64,000 nt of DNA, from positions 14,509,450 through 14,573,449 of the forward strand of contig CM074187.1 of NCBI GenBank assembly GCA_037179385.1. Reading direction: 5' to 3'. Every line of letters begins with the position of its first letter. The stretch's first letter is position 1. Made by a program: the position numbers and the translations under genes. Below the pieces are notes generated by a model, which saw only the letters and a program-made list of their open reading frames with translations, was not told the DNA's origin and did not search any database. Positions 61,201 to 64,000 of this stretch are shown piece by piece. Origin of the DNA: Holothuria scabra. Lineage: Eukaryota; Echinodermata; Holothuroidea; Aspidochirotida; Holothuriidae.

Positions 61201-63819
61201 CATGCCTAGCAAAGATCCCTATCTCTGTAAATATTCCACCACAAAAATGACTTAGATACAATGCAATGTTGCTCATAATATCACTGAGAGCCCTCTATCA
61301 GCAGCTCTGTTCTTCATTGTTGGATTAAAAATAGTAAGCATGCTTAATTTTTTTTTCCATCTATATCACTGTGTTCATGTATATATGTTTAGGCATGTGT
61401 GCGAGTATGTGTGTTGAATATGTCACTGTAGGGAAGATAAAATCACAAGGAAATCTTCATTGCACAGATTGTCATATCATACGGTTTCTGTGACATCAGA
61501 AGATAACCTTTTTCTTTTATATAACTGCATCCTTTTCAGAGAAATCAGGCAATTACCTTCAACACCAGTTCATCTCACCTCATGCAAGGATATAAATGTT
61601 TCTTTCCCACCTTGCTACTTCTACAATCCAGGGACAAACAGTTGTCATAGTATACCACCACTGCCCCTTTCCAAACCCTGGTGATTACAGTAAAGTTAAT
61701 ACAAATACTCCTTTATACATATCATATATACATTAGAATACTAGTCGGATCTTTAAAAAATTATTACAGATAGAGGGCGCTACAAAGGGACATGCACCAA
61801 TCTCATTCATCCTTCATAATTCTACAGACCTCGCAGGGTAAAAGATGGCAAAATATACCAGGAGGGGGTAAGGAACAAGACTAGGGGGTCAACTCATGTT
61901 GATAAAACAACAATGGTTGCACCAAAAATGCTTTATGAATACTTTTTGTGAAATCTTCCAAACAGAAGATGAAATTAAGGGTTGATGGGGATAATTTTCA
62001 AATTCTCCAATAGCCTATGAGCAGTATACCACTTCAGCTGGCATAAGCACATAAAATGCCCAGTAACAAAAATAGCTTTACAAACTCTTTAGGTCTAATC
62101 ACATACTTAAGTCAGAGAGATAAGGGGCTTTAAGATCTACCTCAAATTCCTTAAAAGGAATACTGAGTTGAAATTGCTAAGTTAAAGAAGGTATTGGAGG
62201 GTACTACCAAATGACGATGCTTCTCATTATGAGCATAAGTCAAGTTTCACATCCAAAAGTTAAGCAAAAAGTTAAAATTTTAAATTTGTATCATGGTTTA
62301 TAAAAATGTTTTGTGTAAAATTTGACAAAAGTGTCTGGTCACAAATTTTTCAAATTTTTTTTTAATTGAACACAAAAACTTCAGTCAGTCTTCTATTTTT
62401 TATTTGAAAGATCTAACTAATTTATTGCTGTTATTGCTATTTGCCTCTTTCAATCAGGACAGGATAAAATAAAAAGTTTGAATATTTTCATCATAATAAC
62501 AGCAGACTTTGAAGGAACAGGAGAGAAGGTTAGGCAAATTTTGTGTTTTGAATGATATGTATGTAGAACACATAAGCCTAATGGACATTCTTGAAAGCAT
62601 AATTCTCTGAAACTACCTTCTATTTACAGCAACATGACCTTTTTGGAAACACTTTTGAAGTGGGCAACTCTACAGCTTTCCTGCTCAATTACATTTAGCT
62701 GAAGTGGTATCCTCAATAGCTTAAGCCAAAAAATTTCAATAGTGATACAAAAAGCATGATCCCTCATGAAGACTTGTAGCAAGTCTAAAGTACATTACCT
62801 CTCGATTTTCAAGATCCTGTCAAGGTTTGAAATGAATCACATGATACATGTAAATCTGTGAAAAGCATCATTTGAATTAAAATGGCAACTACTAACTCAA
62901 CCCACTACCAAACTGTAAACATTATACGGCAAAGAACCATATCGCCTGGGACAAAGTTTACGCTAAATTACTTAGTTGGTTATTACGAGTGCAGATTTGT
63001 TCATGCAGAAAGTAAGATAAAAAGTTATATTTTGAGTAGTTACTTTTACAGAAAGCTATTAAAACTGAAACCACGGAGGCATGCAACTTAAAATAGAAAC
63101 AAAAACTTAAAAAAAGTGGAGTCTTGTGAGAAAGATATTAGAGTGTGGTGCAACAGTTAGAGTATTTAGTGGACAAGATAAAACCCTCAAAGACCTGTCA
63201 AGCGAATCCTTTCTAACTTGAAATTACCAAACTTCAAAAGGTCCTGTCTGACTGAAAACTAGATAGGGCAATATCATGACTATGAGCTGCATCAAAAATT
63301 TGAAATATGAAAAACAAGAACAGATCTACTGAAATCACACATACCATTTAAACATCGGTGTTGCATATATTTTTTACAAAGAGAACCAAAATAAATTAGT
63401 TTGGAATTAAACCATTCTATAAAAACCCTATAATTCTAAGGAACAATCAACAAATTTTTTTACTTTCTTTTTTTTTTTGAGTTAATCTTCACCCCAAAAG
63501 TTCTAGGAAGTTTAAACTTTGCAGCAGTTCTGTACAAATTCTAACGACAACAGTATTCGCAGACTAAAATTTAACTTTGGAAAAATTCAAACACACATAA
63601 AAGGAAAATACCATAATATCTGCATGTACATGTAAATTCTTTGAGACTTAAACTGGGGCTTGACACGACTACATAGCAAGAAATGATAACTATACTTACT
63701 TTTCCAGACATGAGGCCTTTACTGCCTTCAAGGACTGATCGTATGGCCATATCAACATCACGCTGTCCTGGCAAGCAGTTCATGCAATTATTGAGAGCCT
63801 GTGACACTGCCTTAGCAAC
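1085..63819 (-). CDS. TLN: Talin, rod domain (23 exons, partial gene)
   Basis: Talin links integrin cytoplasmic tails to actin and unfolds under force to recruit vinculin. Twenty-three minus-strand exons, listed separately, join into 1,146 open codons equivalent to about TLN1 1188-2331: end of R5, R6 to R12 and the first helix of R13. The order matches vertebrate talin exactly, and length differs only at a few short indels. Nineteen of the 22 internal junctions checked against their neighbours are phase 0 or were resolved by the protein match; C/D, H/I and Q/R are phase 2 and W/X is phase 1. Head, early rod and the end of the I/LWEQ actin-binding module are outside the window. Alanine-rich helices, repeated PGQ helix starts and residue-level matches make the family certain. 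Whether it is orthologous to TLN1 or TLN2 cannot be said; most invertebrates have one gene. Confidence 0.98.
1210..6154. other. Intron W-X
   Basis: About 4.9 kb. Holds a short TA tract near 2650 and a GA-rich patch near 5095-5125. A cassette exon here would need phase 1/1; none was found. Confidence 0.7.
6155..6260 (-). CDS. TLN: Talin exon W (R12 end)
   Basis: Thirty-five codons plus one base (phase 0 to phase 1), about TLN1 2255-2290. Starts NIKQPTQDGRQKLATESKKV and ends VQAAEMLK. Donor AAAG/GTAATA. Its split Gly codon is completed by exon X, giving KGSDWVDP like human KGTEWVDP. Confidence 0.95.
6261..7139. other. Intron V-W
   Basis: AT-rich; nothing recognised. Confidence 0.7.
7140..7244 (-). 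CDS. TLN: Talin exon V (R12)
   Basis: Thirty-five codons, phase 0/0, about TLN1 2219-2254. Starts GAANTAESPELKQRTIEAGS and ends FRELLQQVQV. Two donors overlap: CAG/GTTGTA and, three bases on, GTT/GTAAGT. I chose the second because it is the better site and because it gives the human spacing (LLDHV to KPS). The other would remove one Val. Confidence 0.9.
7540..7725 (-). CDS. TLN: Talin exon U (R12)
   Basis: Sixty-two codons, phase 0/0, about TLN1 2157-2218. Contains TPEELIRSTKQVTLATAKAV and AAGNSCKQED-like GAGNSCKQEDIIAAS, very close to human. Acceptor TTCTGTTACAG, donor AGG/GTATGT. Confidence 0.97.
8080..8196 (-). CDS. TLN: Talin exon T (R11/R12)
   Basis: Thirty-nine codons, phase 0/0, about TLN1 2118-2156. 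Contains NVTSLLKTVKSVEDEATRGT, human NVTSLLKTVKAVEDEATKGT. Acceptor TTTTGTGTAG; donor AAG/GTTGGT is weak, like that of exon D. Confidence 0.96.
8197..9600. other. Intron S-T
   Basis: A somewhat GC-richer block at about 8650-8870 may be an old mobile element. A segment near 9256-9330 recurs, diverged, near 11960-12030. Confidence 0.6.
9601..9726 (-). CDS. TLN: Talin exon S (R11)
   Basis: Forty-two codons, phase 0/0, about TLN1 2076-2117. Starts VLLINAVKDVASALGDLISA, nearly identical to human, and ends MKQLNESAK. The acceptor (ATTCACAG) is the first unit of a 63-bp minisatellite that fills the upstream intron. Donor AAG/GTAATT. Confidence 0.96.
9731..10108. repeat. 63-bp minisatellite, six units, next to exon S
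   Basis: Units start at 9731, 9794, 9857, 9920, 9983 and 10046, exactly 63 bases apart, sharing GAATATCAGAACAGATAC and ACAAGTACTCCATC. The first unit contains the working acceptor of exon S. Because 63 is a multiple of three, an open frame with a 21-residue repeat appears on each strand; neither looks like a gene. Confidence 0.93.
10533..10716 (-). CDS. TLN: Talin exon R (R11, integrin-binding site 2 region)
   Basis: One base completes the split Arg codon, then 61 codons, ending phase 0, about TLN1 2015-2075. Contains AAKALVEDTKTLVTGA and TQLSEVVKLGASTLGGDDPE, close to human VVKLGAASLGAEDPE. R11-R12 carry the second integrin-binding site in vertebrates. Donor CAG/GTAAGT. A long polypurine tract lies 160 bases upstream in the intron. 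Confidence 0.97.
10879..10958. repeat. G-rich polypurine tract upstream of exon R
   Basis: About 80 bases almost wholly G and A with many runs of three to seven G on the plus strand. The transcribed strand is a long C-rich pyrimidine tract. It could form G-quadruplex or triplex DNA, or bind pyrimidine-tract proteins in the pre-mRNA. Confidence 0.8.
11373..11542 (-). CDS. TLN: Talin exon Q (end of R10, R11)
   Basis: Starts phase 0 and ends phase 2 (CACAG/GTAAAT), about TLN1 1959-2014. Starts ANYVMNALQAGSRGTQACID, completing the R10 vinculin-binding helix, and contains GDLDTTIMFASAGTL, nearly identical to human. One residue longer than human before FADHR. Confidence 0.96.
12439..12585 (-). CDS. 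TLN: Talin exon P (R10, vinculin-binding helix)
   Basis: Forty-nine codons, phase 0/0, about TLN1 1910-1958. Contains VADRIKSTTQDLGHACHNLV and KKDLVDNARVVCEK. The latter, running on into exon Q, is the R10 helix that binds vinculin when exposed (TLN1 1944-1969). Acceptor CTTCTGCAG, donor AAG/GTATGT. Confidence 0.96.
12803..13035 (-). mobile_element. Possible tRNA-derived SINE
   Basis: On the minus strand a perfect RNA polymerase III box A (TAGCTCAGTGGG, 12969-12980) is followed about 45 bases on by a degenerate box B with core CGAATC (near 12920-12928). The stretch is richer in GC than its surroundings and makes a spurious 85-codon frame. Ends are approximate. Confidence 0.4.
13537..13653 (-). 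CDS. TLN: Talin exon O (R10)
   Basis: Thirty-nine codons, phase 0/0, about TLN1 1871-1909. Contains NVGELGTLANNLSHDYNKLS, matching human ELGPLANQLTSDYGRLAS. Acceptor TTGTTCAACAG, donor GAG/GTAGGT. Confidence 0.95.
13883..13984 (-). CDS. TLN: Talin exon N (R10)
   Basis: Thirty-four codons, phase 0/0, about TLN1 1837-1870. Starts TDEPLPENEAGEFVAYQ and continues NMVQTANAIIRTSQDM; human has SFVDYQTTMVRTAKAI. Acceptor ATTTTTCCAG; the donor ATG/GTTAGT is a weaker class, fixed by the join to exon O. Confidence 0.95.
13985..15318. other. Intron M-N
   Basis: AT-rich; nothing recognised. Confidence 0.7.
15319..15465 (-). CDS. TLN: Talin exon M (R9/R10)
   Basis: Forty-nine codons, phase 0/0, about TLN1 1788-1836. 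Contains IEEAAQGMLEGIEDLMATL and ends PMLDSISKAIIV (human GGMVDSITQAIN). Acceptor CCCTGTCTAG, donor GTG/GTAAGT. It covers the last R9 helix and the first of R10. Confidence 0.95.
15466..15925. other. Intron L-M
   Basis: AT-rich; nothing recognised. Confidence 0.7.
15926..16096 (-). CDS. TLN: Talin exon L (R9, autoinhibitory face)
   Basis: Fifty-seven codons, phase 0/0, about TLN1 1731-1787. Contains MANYFQPLTRNAIGAASK and QMALLDQSKTVAECALQLLY, very close to human. The Glu in TVAECALQ is equivalent to TLN1 E1770, which contacts the F3 head domain in the autoinhibited state. Ends EGGGNPK with donor AAG/GTACTG. Confidence 0.97.
18014..18074. repeat. CA/CATA microsatellite
   Basis: Imperfect CACATACA and CACACA repeats at the end of the interspersed element. 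Confidence 0.9.
18089..18116. repeat. Inverted repeat (10-bp arms)
   Basis: TTGGTTCCTT and AAGGAACCAA are perfect complements around an eight-base loop, right after the CA tract. Probably the terminal hairpin of the element. Confidence 0.85.
18331..18353. repeat. Perfect palindrome (11-bp arms, one-base centre)
   Basis: ACCCGAGAAAA is followed by one A and then TTTTCTCGGGT. A 23-base perfect inverted repeat with CpGs in otherwise AT-rich intron. Confidence 0.9.
19326..19427 (-). CDS. TLN: Talin exon K (R9 helix 2)
   Basis: Thirty-four codons, phase 0/0, about TLN1 1697-1730. Starts GFTEQLSNSAAALKD and ends HAEKLGHS, matching the human helix that ends ASQLGHK. Acceptor TTATCCCAG, donor TCG/GTAAGC. 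It begins precisely where the R9 cassette exons would join. Confidence 0.94.
22472..22720. repeat. 80-bp tandem repeat, three copies
   Basis: AATTTAAATCCCTGTTGTGC recurs at 22501 and 22581 and, diverged, at 22661. The first two units are nearly identical (GATGAACACCATTTCTGTGC); the third has drifted. Confidence 0.9.
22930..22953 (-). CDS. Candidate 24-bp microexon in the R9 loop intron
   Basis: Eight codons, RGVSGNIL, phase 0/0, between an excellent acceptor (TTATCCTTGTAG) and an excellent donor (CTG/GTAAGAG). It could be added before exon K without changing frame. Splice-site quality is its only support. Confidence 0.35.
26365..26412 (-). CDS. Possible internal first exon or cassette (MDSNNN)
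   Basis: ATG followed by 16 open codons (MDSNNNGPIICELQNQ) ending at the good donor CAA/GTGAGT, phase 0, so it can join exon K in frame. A strong acceptor, TTTCCTGTCACAG, lies 60 bases before the ATG, with an in-frame stop between. This fits a 5' exon of a short C-terminal talin, as vertebrate TLN2 makes from internal promoters. No clear promoter was seen. Confidence 0.25.
26816..27110. repeat. 147-bp tandem duplication
   Basis: GGGATAGAACAACTTTGTTT starts at 26816 and again at 26963, each followed by GGCAATACCATCTG and a shared end CAAACACTACTTGTC. Few differences, so fairly recent. Confidence 0.9.
29259..29282 (-). CDS. Possible exon J2 following the R9 insert
   Basis: A textbook acceptor: branch-like CTAAC, a long pyrimidine tract, then TTATTTCAG. 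It opens phase 0 directly downstream of exon J. The reading VRVDQPPM would continue the strand-like end of exon J (EDEELK). The donor drawn here, ATG/GTTAAA, is weak, so the 3' end is unsure. Without it the frame runs to a TAG, giving an alternative C-terminus. Confidence 0.3.
29460..29636 (-). CDS. Candidate cassette exon J inserted in the R9 helix 1-2 loop
   Basis: Fifty-nine codons, phase 0/0, bounded by GATAG and AAG/GTATGT. The frame is closed by TAG right at the acceptor, so the open stretch begins exactly where the exon should. It is clearly richer in GC and CpG than the surrounding intron. The peptide begins VDDLCTYQRSVRIHVYRF, then KVQLRKPTVGETGG, then GDVSFYVEDEELK. It alternates polar and hydrophobic residues like beta strands and is quite unlike talin helices. 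Vertebrate talin has nothing here: joining exons I and K directly gives exactly the human length (40 residues from the loop Gly to the LGH-V end of helix 2). I do not recognise the sequence. The frame stays open for 38 codons past the donor, and a second phase-0 donor (GAG/GTATCT) lies 63 bases on. It could also belong to a nested gene. Confidence 0.6.
32685..32723 (-). CDS. Possible 39-bp in-phase exon upstream of exon J
   Basis: Thirteen codons, phase 0/0, reading SLSSFDFSIDWSL, with a strong donor CTG/GTAAGT and a weaker acceptor TTGCAAG. It lies in the exon I-K intron, upstream of exon J, and could be read with it. Short, so chance is not excluded. Confidence 0.25.
34207..34339 (-). CDS. 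TLN: Talin exon I (R9 helix 1)
   Basis: One base completes the split Lys codon, then 44 codons, ending phase 0, about TLN1 1653-1696. Starts DRAPGQAECDEAI (human DKAPGQLECETAI) and ends NLPPMEGNNFQ, in the loop between helices 1 and 2 of R9. Donor CAG/GTAAGA is strong. The intron that follows is 14.8 kb and contains a convincing extra exon. Confidence 0.96.
34499..34535. repeat. T27 tract followed by a G run
   Basis: About 27 T then GGTGGGGGGGG on the plus strand. On the minus strand this reads as a C-rich end followed by poly(A), as at a retroposed sequence, though no body is recognised. Confidence 0.8.
35446..35627 (-). CDS. TLN: Talin exon H (R7 C-terminal helices)
   Basis: Starts phase 0 and ends phase 2 (ATCAA/GTATGT), about TLN1 1592-1652. 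Starts AREAMEPIVAAGKAM; contains NPDDPPTWKQLAAHS and MVSDSIK. The tryptophan (TLN1 W1630) and serine (S1641) that form the KANK-binding face of R7 are present. Acceptor TTTTGTAG. Confidence 0.96.
36448..36588 (-). CDS. TLN: Talin exon G (R8 last helix, return to R7)
   Basis: Forty-seven codons, phase 0/0, about TLN1 1545-1591. Starts DLDGNFTDANRQNC (human ALDGAFTEENRAQC) and ends SVPARITPQ (human SIPAQISPE). The Ser-Pro site equivalent to TLN1 S1589, a CDK1 target, is Thr-Pro here, so a proline-directed site is kept. Donor CAG/GTATGT. Confidence 0.96.
36929..37090 (-). CDS. TLN: Talin exon F (R8, LD-motif and vinculin-binding helix)
   Basis: Fifty-four codons, phase 0/0, about TLN1 1491-1544. 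Contains VAKHTSALCNICRVAS and HFVQSAKDVANSTANLV. The lysines equivalent to TLN1 K1530 (VQSAK) and K1544 (last residue) are kept; in vertebrates they line the R8 groove for LD motifs of DLC1, paxillin and CDK1. Acceptor TTTACAG, donor AAA/GTAAGT. The 5' half of this exon and its intron edge are tandemly duplicated just upstream as a dead copy. Confidence 0.97.
37008..37321. repeat. Tandem duplication spanning exon F acceptor
   Basis: Two adjacent copies (37008-37158 and 37160-37321) each hold half of exon F, its acceptor and about 65 bases of intron ending GCATTAGACAACTTGTCAT. The second copy has a 10-bp insertion and scattered substitutions. Confidence 0.88.
37160..37252 (-). pseudogene. Dead duplicate of the 5' half of talin exon F
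   Basis: Copy of exon F from its first codon to TSN, including an acceptor-like GGCAG. It reads VLAAATEVVKHTSAL, then a 10-bp microduplication (AGCAGAACAG on the plus strand) shifts the frame into a stop. Removing that insertion in comparison shows the frame otherwise matches exon F. It has no donor, because the duplication ends mid-exon. Confidence 0.85.
37322..38429. other. Intron E-F, remainder
   Basis: AT-rich with the poly(C) tract; nothing else. Confidence 0.65.
37997..38013. repeat. Poly(C) tract
   Basis: A run of about 16 C between CCTCCA and ACAGAAAG; similar shorter C runs lie near 23255, 23510, 28190 and 32907. Confidence 0.8.
38430..38696 (-). CDS. TLN: Talin exon E (R7 and start of R8)
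   Basis: Eighty-nine codons, phase 0/0, the longest exon here, about TLN1 1402-1490. It starts ALGEAMVGITKNAKSGNLP; the third residue is the glycine equivalent to TLN1 G1404, where substitution blocks KANK binding in vertebrates. QAAYLVGISDPSS and QFARANQAIQAACQ match the end of the R7 helix and the R8 insertion. R8 folds as a four-helix bundle inserted in a loop of R7. Confidence 0.97.
38697..40873. other. Introns D-E and C-D
   Basis: AT-rich around exon D; a copy of the diverged repeat seen near 9256 and 11960 may lie near 40390-40450. Confidence 0.55.
39691..39874 (-). CDS. TLN: Talin exon D (R6/R7 boundary)
   Basis: One base completes the split Arg codon, then 61 codons, ending phase 0. 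About TLN1 1341-1401. It starts AVTDSINQLL and contains APGQKECDNAL, matching human APGQKECDNAL, then PINDWSYF. The donor AAG/GTTGGT is weak for its class but forced by the protein match to the next exon. It encodes the start of R7, the KANK-binding bundle. Confidence 0.95.
40874..41013 (-). CDS. TLN: Talin exon C (R6)
   Basis: Begins in phase 0 and ends in phase 2 (AAG/GTAAAC). About TLN1 1294-1340. Contains GSLKGISVSSSKLLLA, almost identical to human NLKGISMSSSKLLLA, and ends in LAAAAR, whose last codon is completed by the next exon. Acceptor ACATTAG. It supplies the later helices of the R6 bundle. Confidence 0.96.
41160..41700 (-). mobile_element. Possible transposon fragment
   Basis: A block richer in GC than the intron around it, with a 105-codon minus-strand frame that has a Cys-rich patch (CLECRSCRGHNLC) resembling a zinc-knuckle type protein. 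It may be a remnant of a mobile element. No splice sites tie it to talin. Confidence 0.25.
42346..43260. repeat. 144-bp satellite array with DR1-like sites
   Basis: Five to six units sharing TGACCTTTGACCTCCACC, ACATCATAACGCATCAACAT and ATCAAGTTTGAAATGAATC. Motif copies at 42490, 42634, 42777, 42922 and 43066 give a period of 143-145. It ends in a CA microsatellite. Several short open frames inside are products of the repeat. Confidence 0.93.
42634..42646. promoter_or_regulatory. DR1-type nuclear receptor motif
   Basis: TGACCTTTGACCT is the complement of AGGTCAAAGGTCA, a perfect direct repeat of the half-site with one-base spacing, the known target type of HNF4, RXR and COUP-TF. Another perfect copy is at 43066-43078; one-mismatch copies are at 42490, 42777 and 42922. 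Binding is not shown. Confidence 0.45.
43319..43340. repeat. CA/CATA microsatellite
   Basis: ACACACACATACACACAC at the end of the satellite; a second, longer one lies at about 43492-43532 close to exon B. Confidence 0.85.
43667..43870 (-). CDS. TLN: Talin exon B (R6)
   Basis: Sixty-eight codons, phase 0/0, about TLN1 1228-1293, two residues longer than human. It starts LPENAEN (human LPPSTGTF) in the loop before helix 2 of R6 and contains ASRGTPEQL (human ASRGTPQDL) and MARSAP at the end. Acceptor TTTCTCTTAG and donor CCT/GTAAGT are strong. A CA-rich microsatellite lies within 200 bases of the donor side. Confidence 0.96.
46256..46285 (-). CDS. Possible 30-bp in-phase exon, R6 intron
   Basis: Ten codons, LNFLSKKPKR, phase 0/0, with a near-perfect donor (AGG/GTAAGTGAG) but a poor acceptor (CTGACTCAG). 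A basic KKPKR cluster would be added to R6. Weakly supported. Confidence 0.18.
50391..50499 (-). CDS. Exon-like open frame with a stop, R6 intron
   Basis: Acceptor ACTCAG, then phase-2 entry and 35 codons to TAA: PYINNDMGVMDKIIHIASS followed by VGHRISKRLSILGLVK. Helix-like, with four CpGs. Either a terminal exon or, through donor CTG/GTAAAA, an internal one. Phase fits the exon-like segment at 54094-54152. Not recognised. Confidence 0.22.
53033..53146 (-). CDS. Candidate terminal exon of the R6-intron chain
   Basis: Thirty-seven codons and TAA, entered in phase 0 through acceptor CTTTGTGTAG. The peptide starts NLQHRSEAKIEVRDNNDS and continues AWDEYDIIDLPAKEMPTTQ: an acidic tail. The other two frames stop early. 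The stop overlaps a polyadenylation signal AATAAA (53032-53037), with another AATAAA-like site about 165 bases further on. If spliced from exon A it would end talin inside R6; if not, it is the last exon of a nested gene. Confidence 0.45.
   Translation of the reverse strand, partial: NLQHRSEAKIEVRDNNDSAWDEYDIIDLPAKEMPTTQ
53288..53308 (-). CDS. Candidate 21-bp exon 4 of the R6-intron chain
   Basis: Seven codons, AHKKPVS, phase 0/0, acceptor GATACCAG and strong donor TCT/GTGAGT. It lies only 141 bases before the terminal exon and keeps its frame. Confidence 0.38.
55021..55116 (-). CDS. Candidate exon 3 of the R6-intron chain
   Basis: Thirty-two codons, phase 0/0, starting LEDSFQRYSASYESMSD and ending SEDLQAFLNS. 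Acceptor CGCACAG, donor TCT/GTATGT. The other two frames contain stops, and the exon is visibly richer in GC than the purine-rich sequence on its low side. Serine-rich and acidic; no family recognised. Confidence 0.48.
58105..58176. repeat. Perfect 36-bp tandem duplication
   Basis: CAGTCATTCGTCACCCCAAG and the 16 bases after it occur twice back to back with no difference seen, so this is recent or still being copied. Confidence 0.93.
58957..59010 (-). CDS. Candidate exon 2 of the R6-intron chain
   Basis: Fifty-four bases, phase 0/0, reading KEDSALTTEYGRCLALMQ. Acceptor TTTTGTACCAG with a branch-like ATTAAC upstream; donor CAG/GTATTA. About half GC, unlike its neighbours. The other two frames are closed by stops. 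Product not recognised. Confidence 0.42.
59853..59912 (-). CDS. Candidate exon 1 of the R6-intron chain
   Basis: Sixty bases, phase 0/0, reading LILKTTTEEVITSYTSSINV, donor GTG/GTAAGA, acceptor GATGTAG after a pyrimidine tract. Four CpGs and higher GC set it apart from the flanks. Its frame fits the phase-0 exons that follow. A second reading exists: ATG at 59923-59925 opens MADVVNTQNYNRGSHH through the same donor, but that frame hits a stop in the next exon at 58957-59010. Confidence 0.4.
62799..62816 (-). CDS. Candidate 18-bp microexon in the R6 loop intron
   Basis: Six codons, DLENRE, phase 0/0, between acceptor CCTTGACAG and donor GAG/GTAATG. It sits 0.9 kb downstream of exon A and would add six charged residues to the R6 helix 1-2 loop. 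Good sites, but very short. Confidence 0.3.
63700..63819 (-). CDS. TLN: Talin exon A (end of R5, helix 1 of R6)
   Basis: Forty codons, phase 0/0, about TLN1 1188-1227. The peptide starts VAKAVSQALN, contains CLPGQRDVD and ends LMSGK, matching vertebrate VAKAVTQALN and CLPGQRDVDNAL. Acceptor CTTTAG and donor AAA/GTAAGT are strong. This is the most upstream exon seen. Its donor faces a 19.8-kb intron full of further in-phase candidate exons, so it is the likely branch point for alternative splicing. Confidence 0.95.
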
Positions 63820-64000
63820 CTAAAGTCAAAAATGAAAATGGTTACTTTACATACCATTCAGAGGTTTTGCAAACTGAAGCATACACAAACCAGCTTTACC
63901 ACAATTAATAGAATAGTTAAACAAAATGAATACTTGACAAGTTGGCAAGTTTTTCCCTGCAGGTGAAAAGAACTCCCTAAAATGCACATCTTAATTGGAA
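63820..64000. other. Intron upstream of exon A
   Basis: AT-rich; the preceding R5 exon is beyond the window. Confidence 0.7.

Larger units (their letters stand above)
43871..63699. other. Giant intron A-B in the R6 helix 1-2 loop
   Basis: 19.8 kb. Holds the five-exon candidate chain (53033-59912), microexon candidates at 62799 and 46256, the exon-like frames at 50391, 54094 and 57536, and a perfect 36-bp duplication. The stretches 43.9-46.2, 46.5-50.3, 50.6-53.0 and 60.0-62.7 kb show nothing further that I can support. Confidence 0.7.

Noticed and set aside
1..64000. Second, plus-strand gene
   Set aside because: No plus-strand frame shows coding composition, splice sites or a recognisable protein.

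Overview
This is a eukaryotic, animal genomic window: AT-rich, with long introns, microsatellites, minisatellites and interspersed repeats, and essentially one gene. The gene is talin, on the minus strand. Twenty-three exons with consensus splice sites join without a frame break into 1,146 codons. They match human talin-1 (TLN1) from about residue 1188 (end of rod domain R5, start of R6) to about residue 2331 (first helix of R13). The N-terminal FERM head and early rod lie beyond base 64000, and the rest of the actin-binding I/LWEQ module lies before base 1. TLN1 numbers are from memory and good to a few residues. The style suggests a marine invertebrate, perhaps an echinoderm: single-copy-like talin, AGGTCA-rich repeats ending in CA tracts, a possible tRNA-derived SINE. 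That is only an impression.

Layout from the 5' side of the gene. R5/R6 exon at 63.8 kb; a 19.8-kb intron; R6 exons at 43.8 and 41.0 kb; R7-R8 exons between 39.9 and 35.4 kb; first helix of R9 at 34.3 kb; a 14.8-kb intron; rest of R9 and R10 between 19.4 and 12.4 kb; R11-R12 between 11.5 and 6.2 kb; R13 start at 1.2 kb. Residues known to matter in vertebrates are kept: the KANK-binding G/W/S positions of R7, the two R8 lysines of the LD-motif groove, the R9 glutamate used for head-rod autoinhibition, and the R10 vinculin-binding helix.

The most interesting content is in the two giant introns, which both fall in the loop between helices 1 and 2 of a rod bundle (R6 and R9). The R9 intron holds a GC-rich, 177-bp, phase 0/0 exon with strong splice sites (29460-29636). 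It would add 59 strand-rich residues to the autoinhibitory R9 bundle; skipping it gives exactly the vertebrate length. Smaller in-phase candidates lie around it. The R6 intron holds a chain of minus-strand candidate exons, all phase 0 (59.9, 59.0, 55.1, 53.3, 53.1 kb), ending in a stop that overlaps AATAAA. It could give a talin cut short in R6 with a new tail of about 114 residues, or it could be a separate nested gene. These are predictions from splice sites, phase and composition; no transcript data are available here.

Other notable structures: a dead tandem copy of half of the R8 exon, a 63-bp minisatellite that begins at an R11 splice acceptor, a 144-bp satellite carrying DR1-type AGGTCA direct repeats, and several smaller tandem repeats. 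No tRNA, rRNA, CRISPR or bacterial feature was seen.
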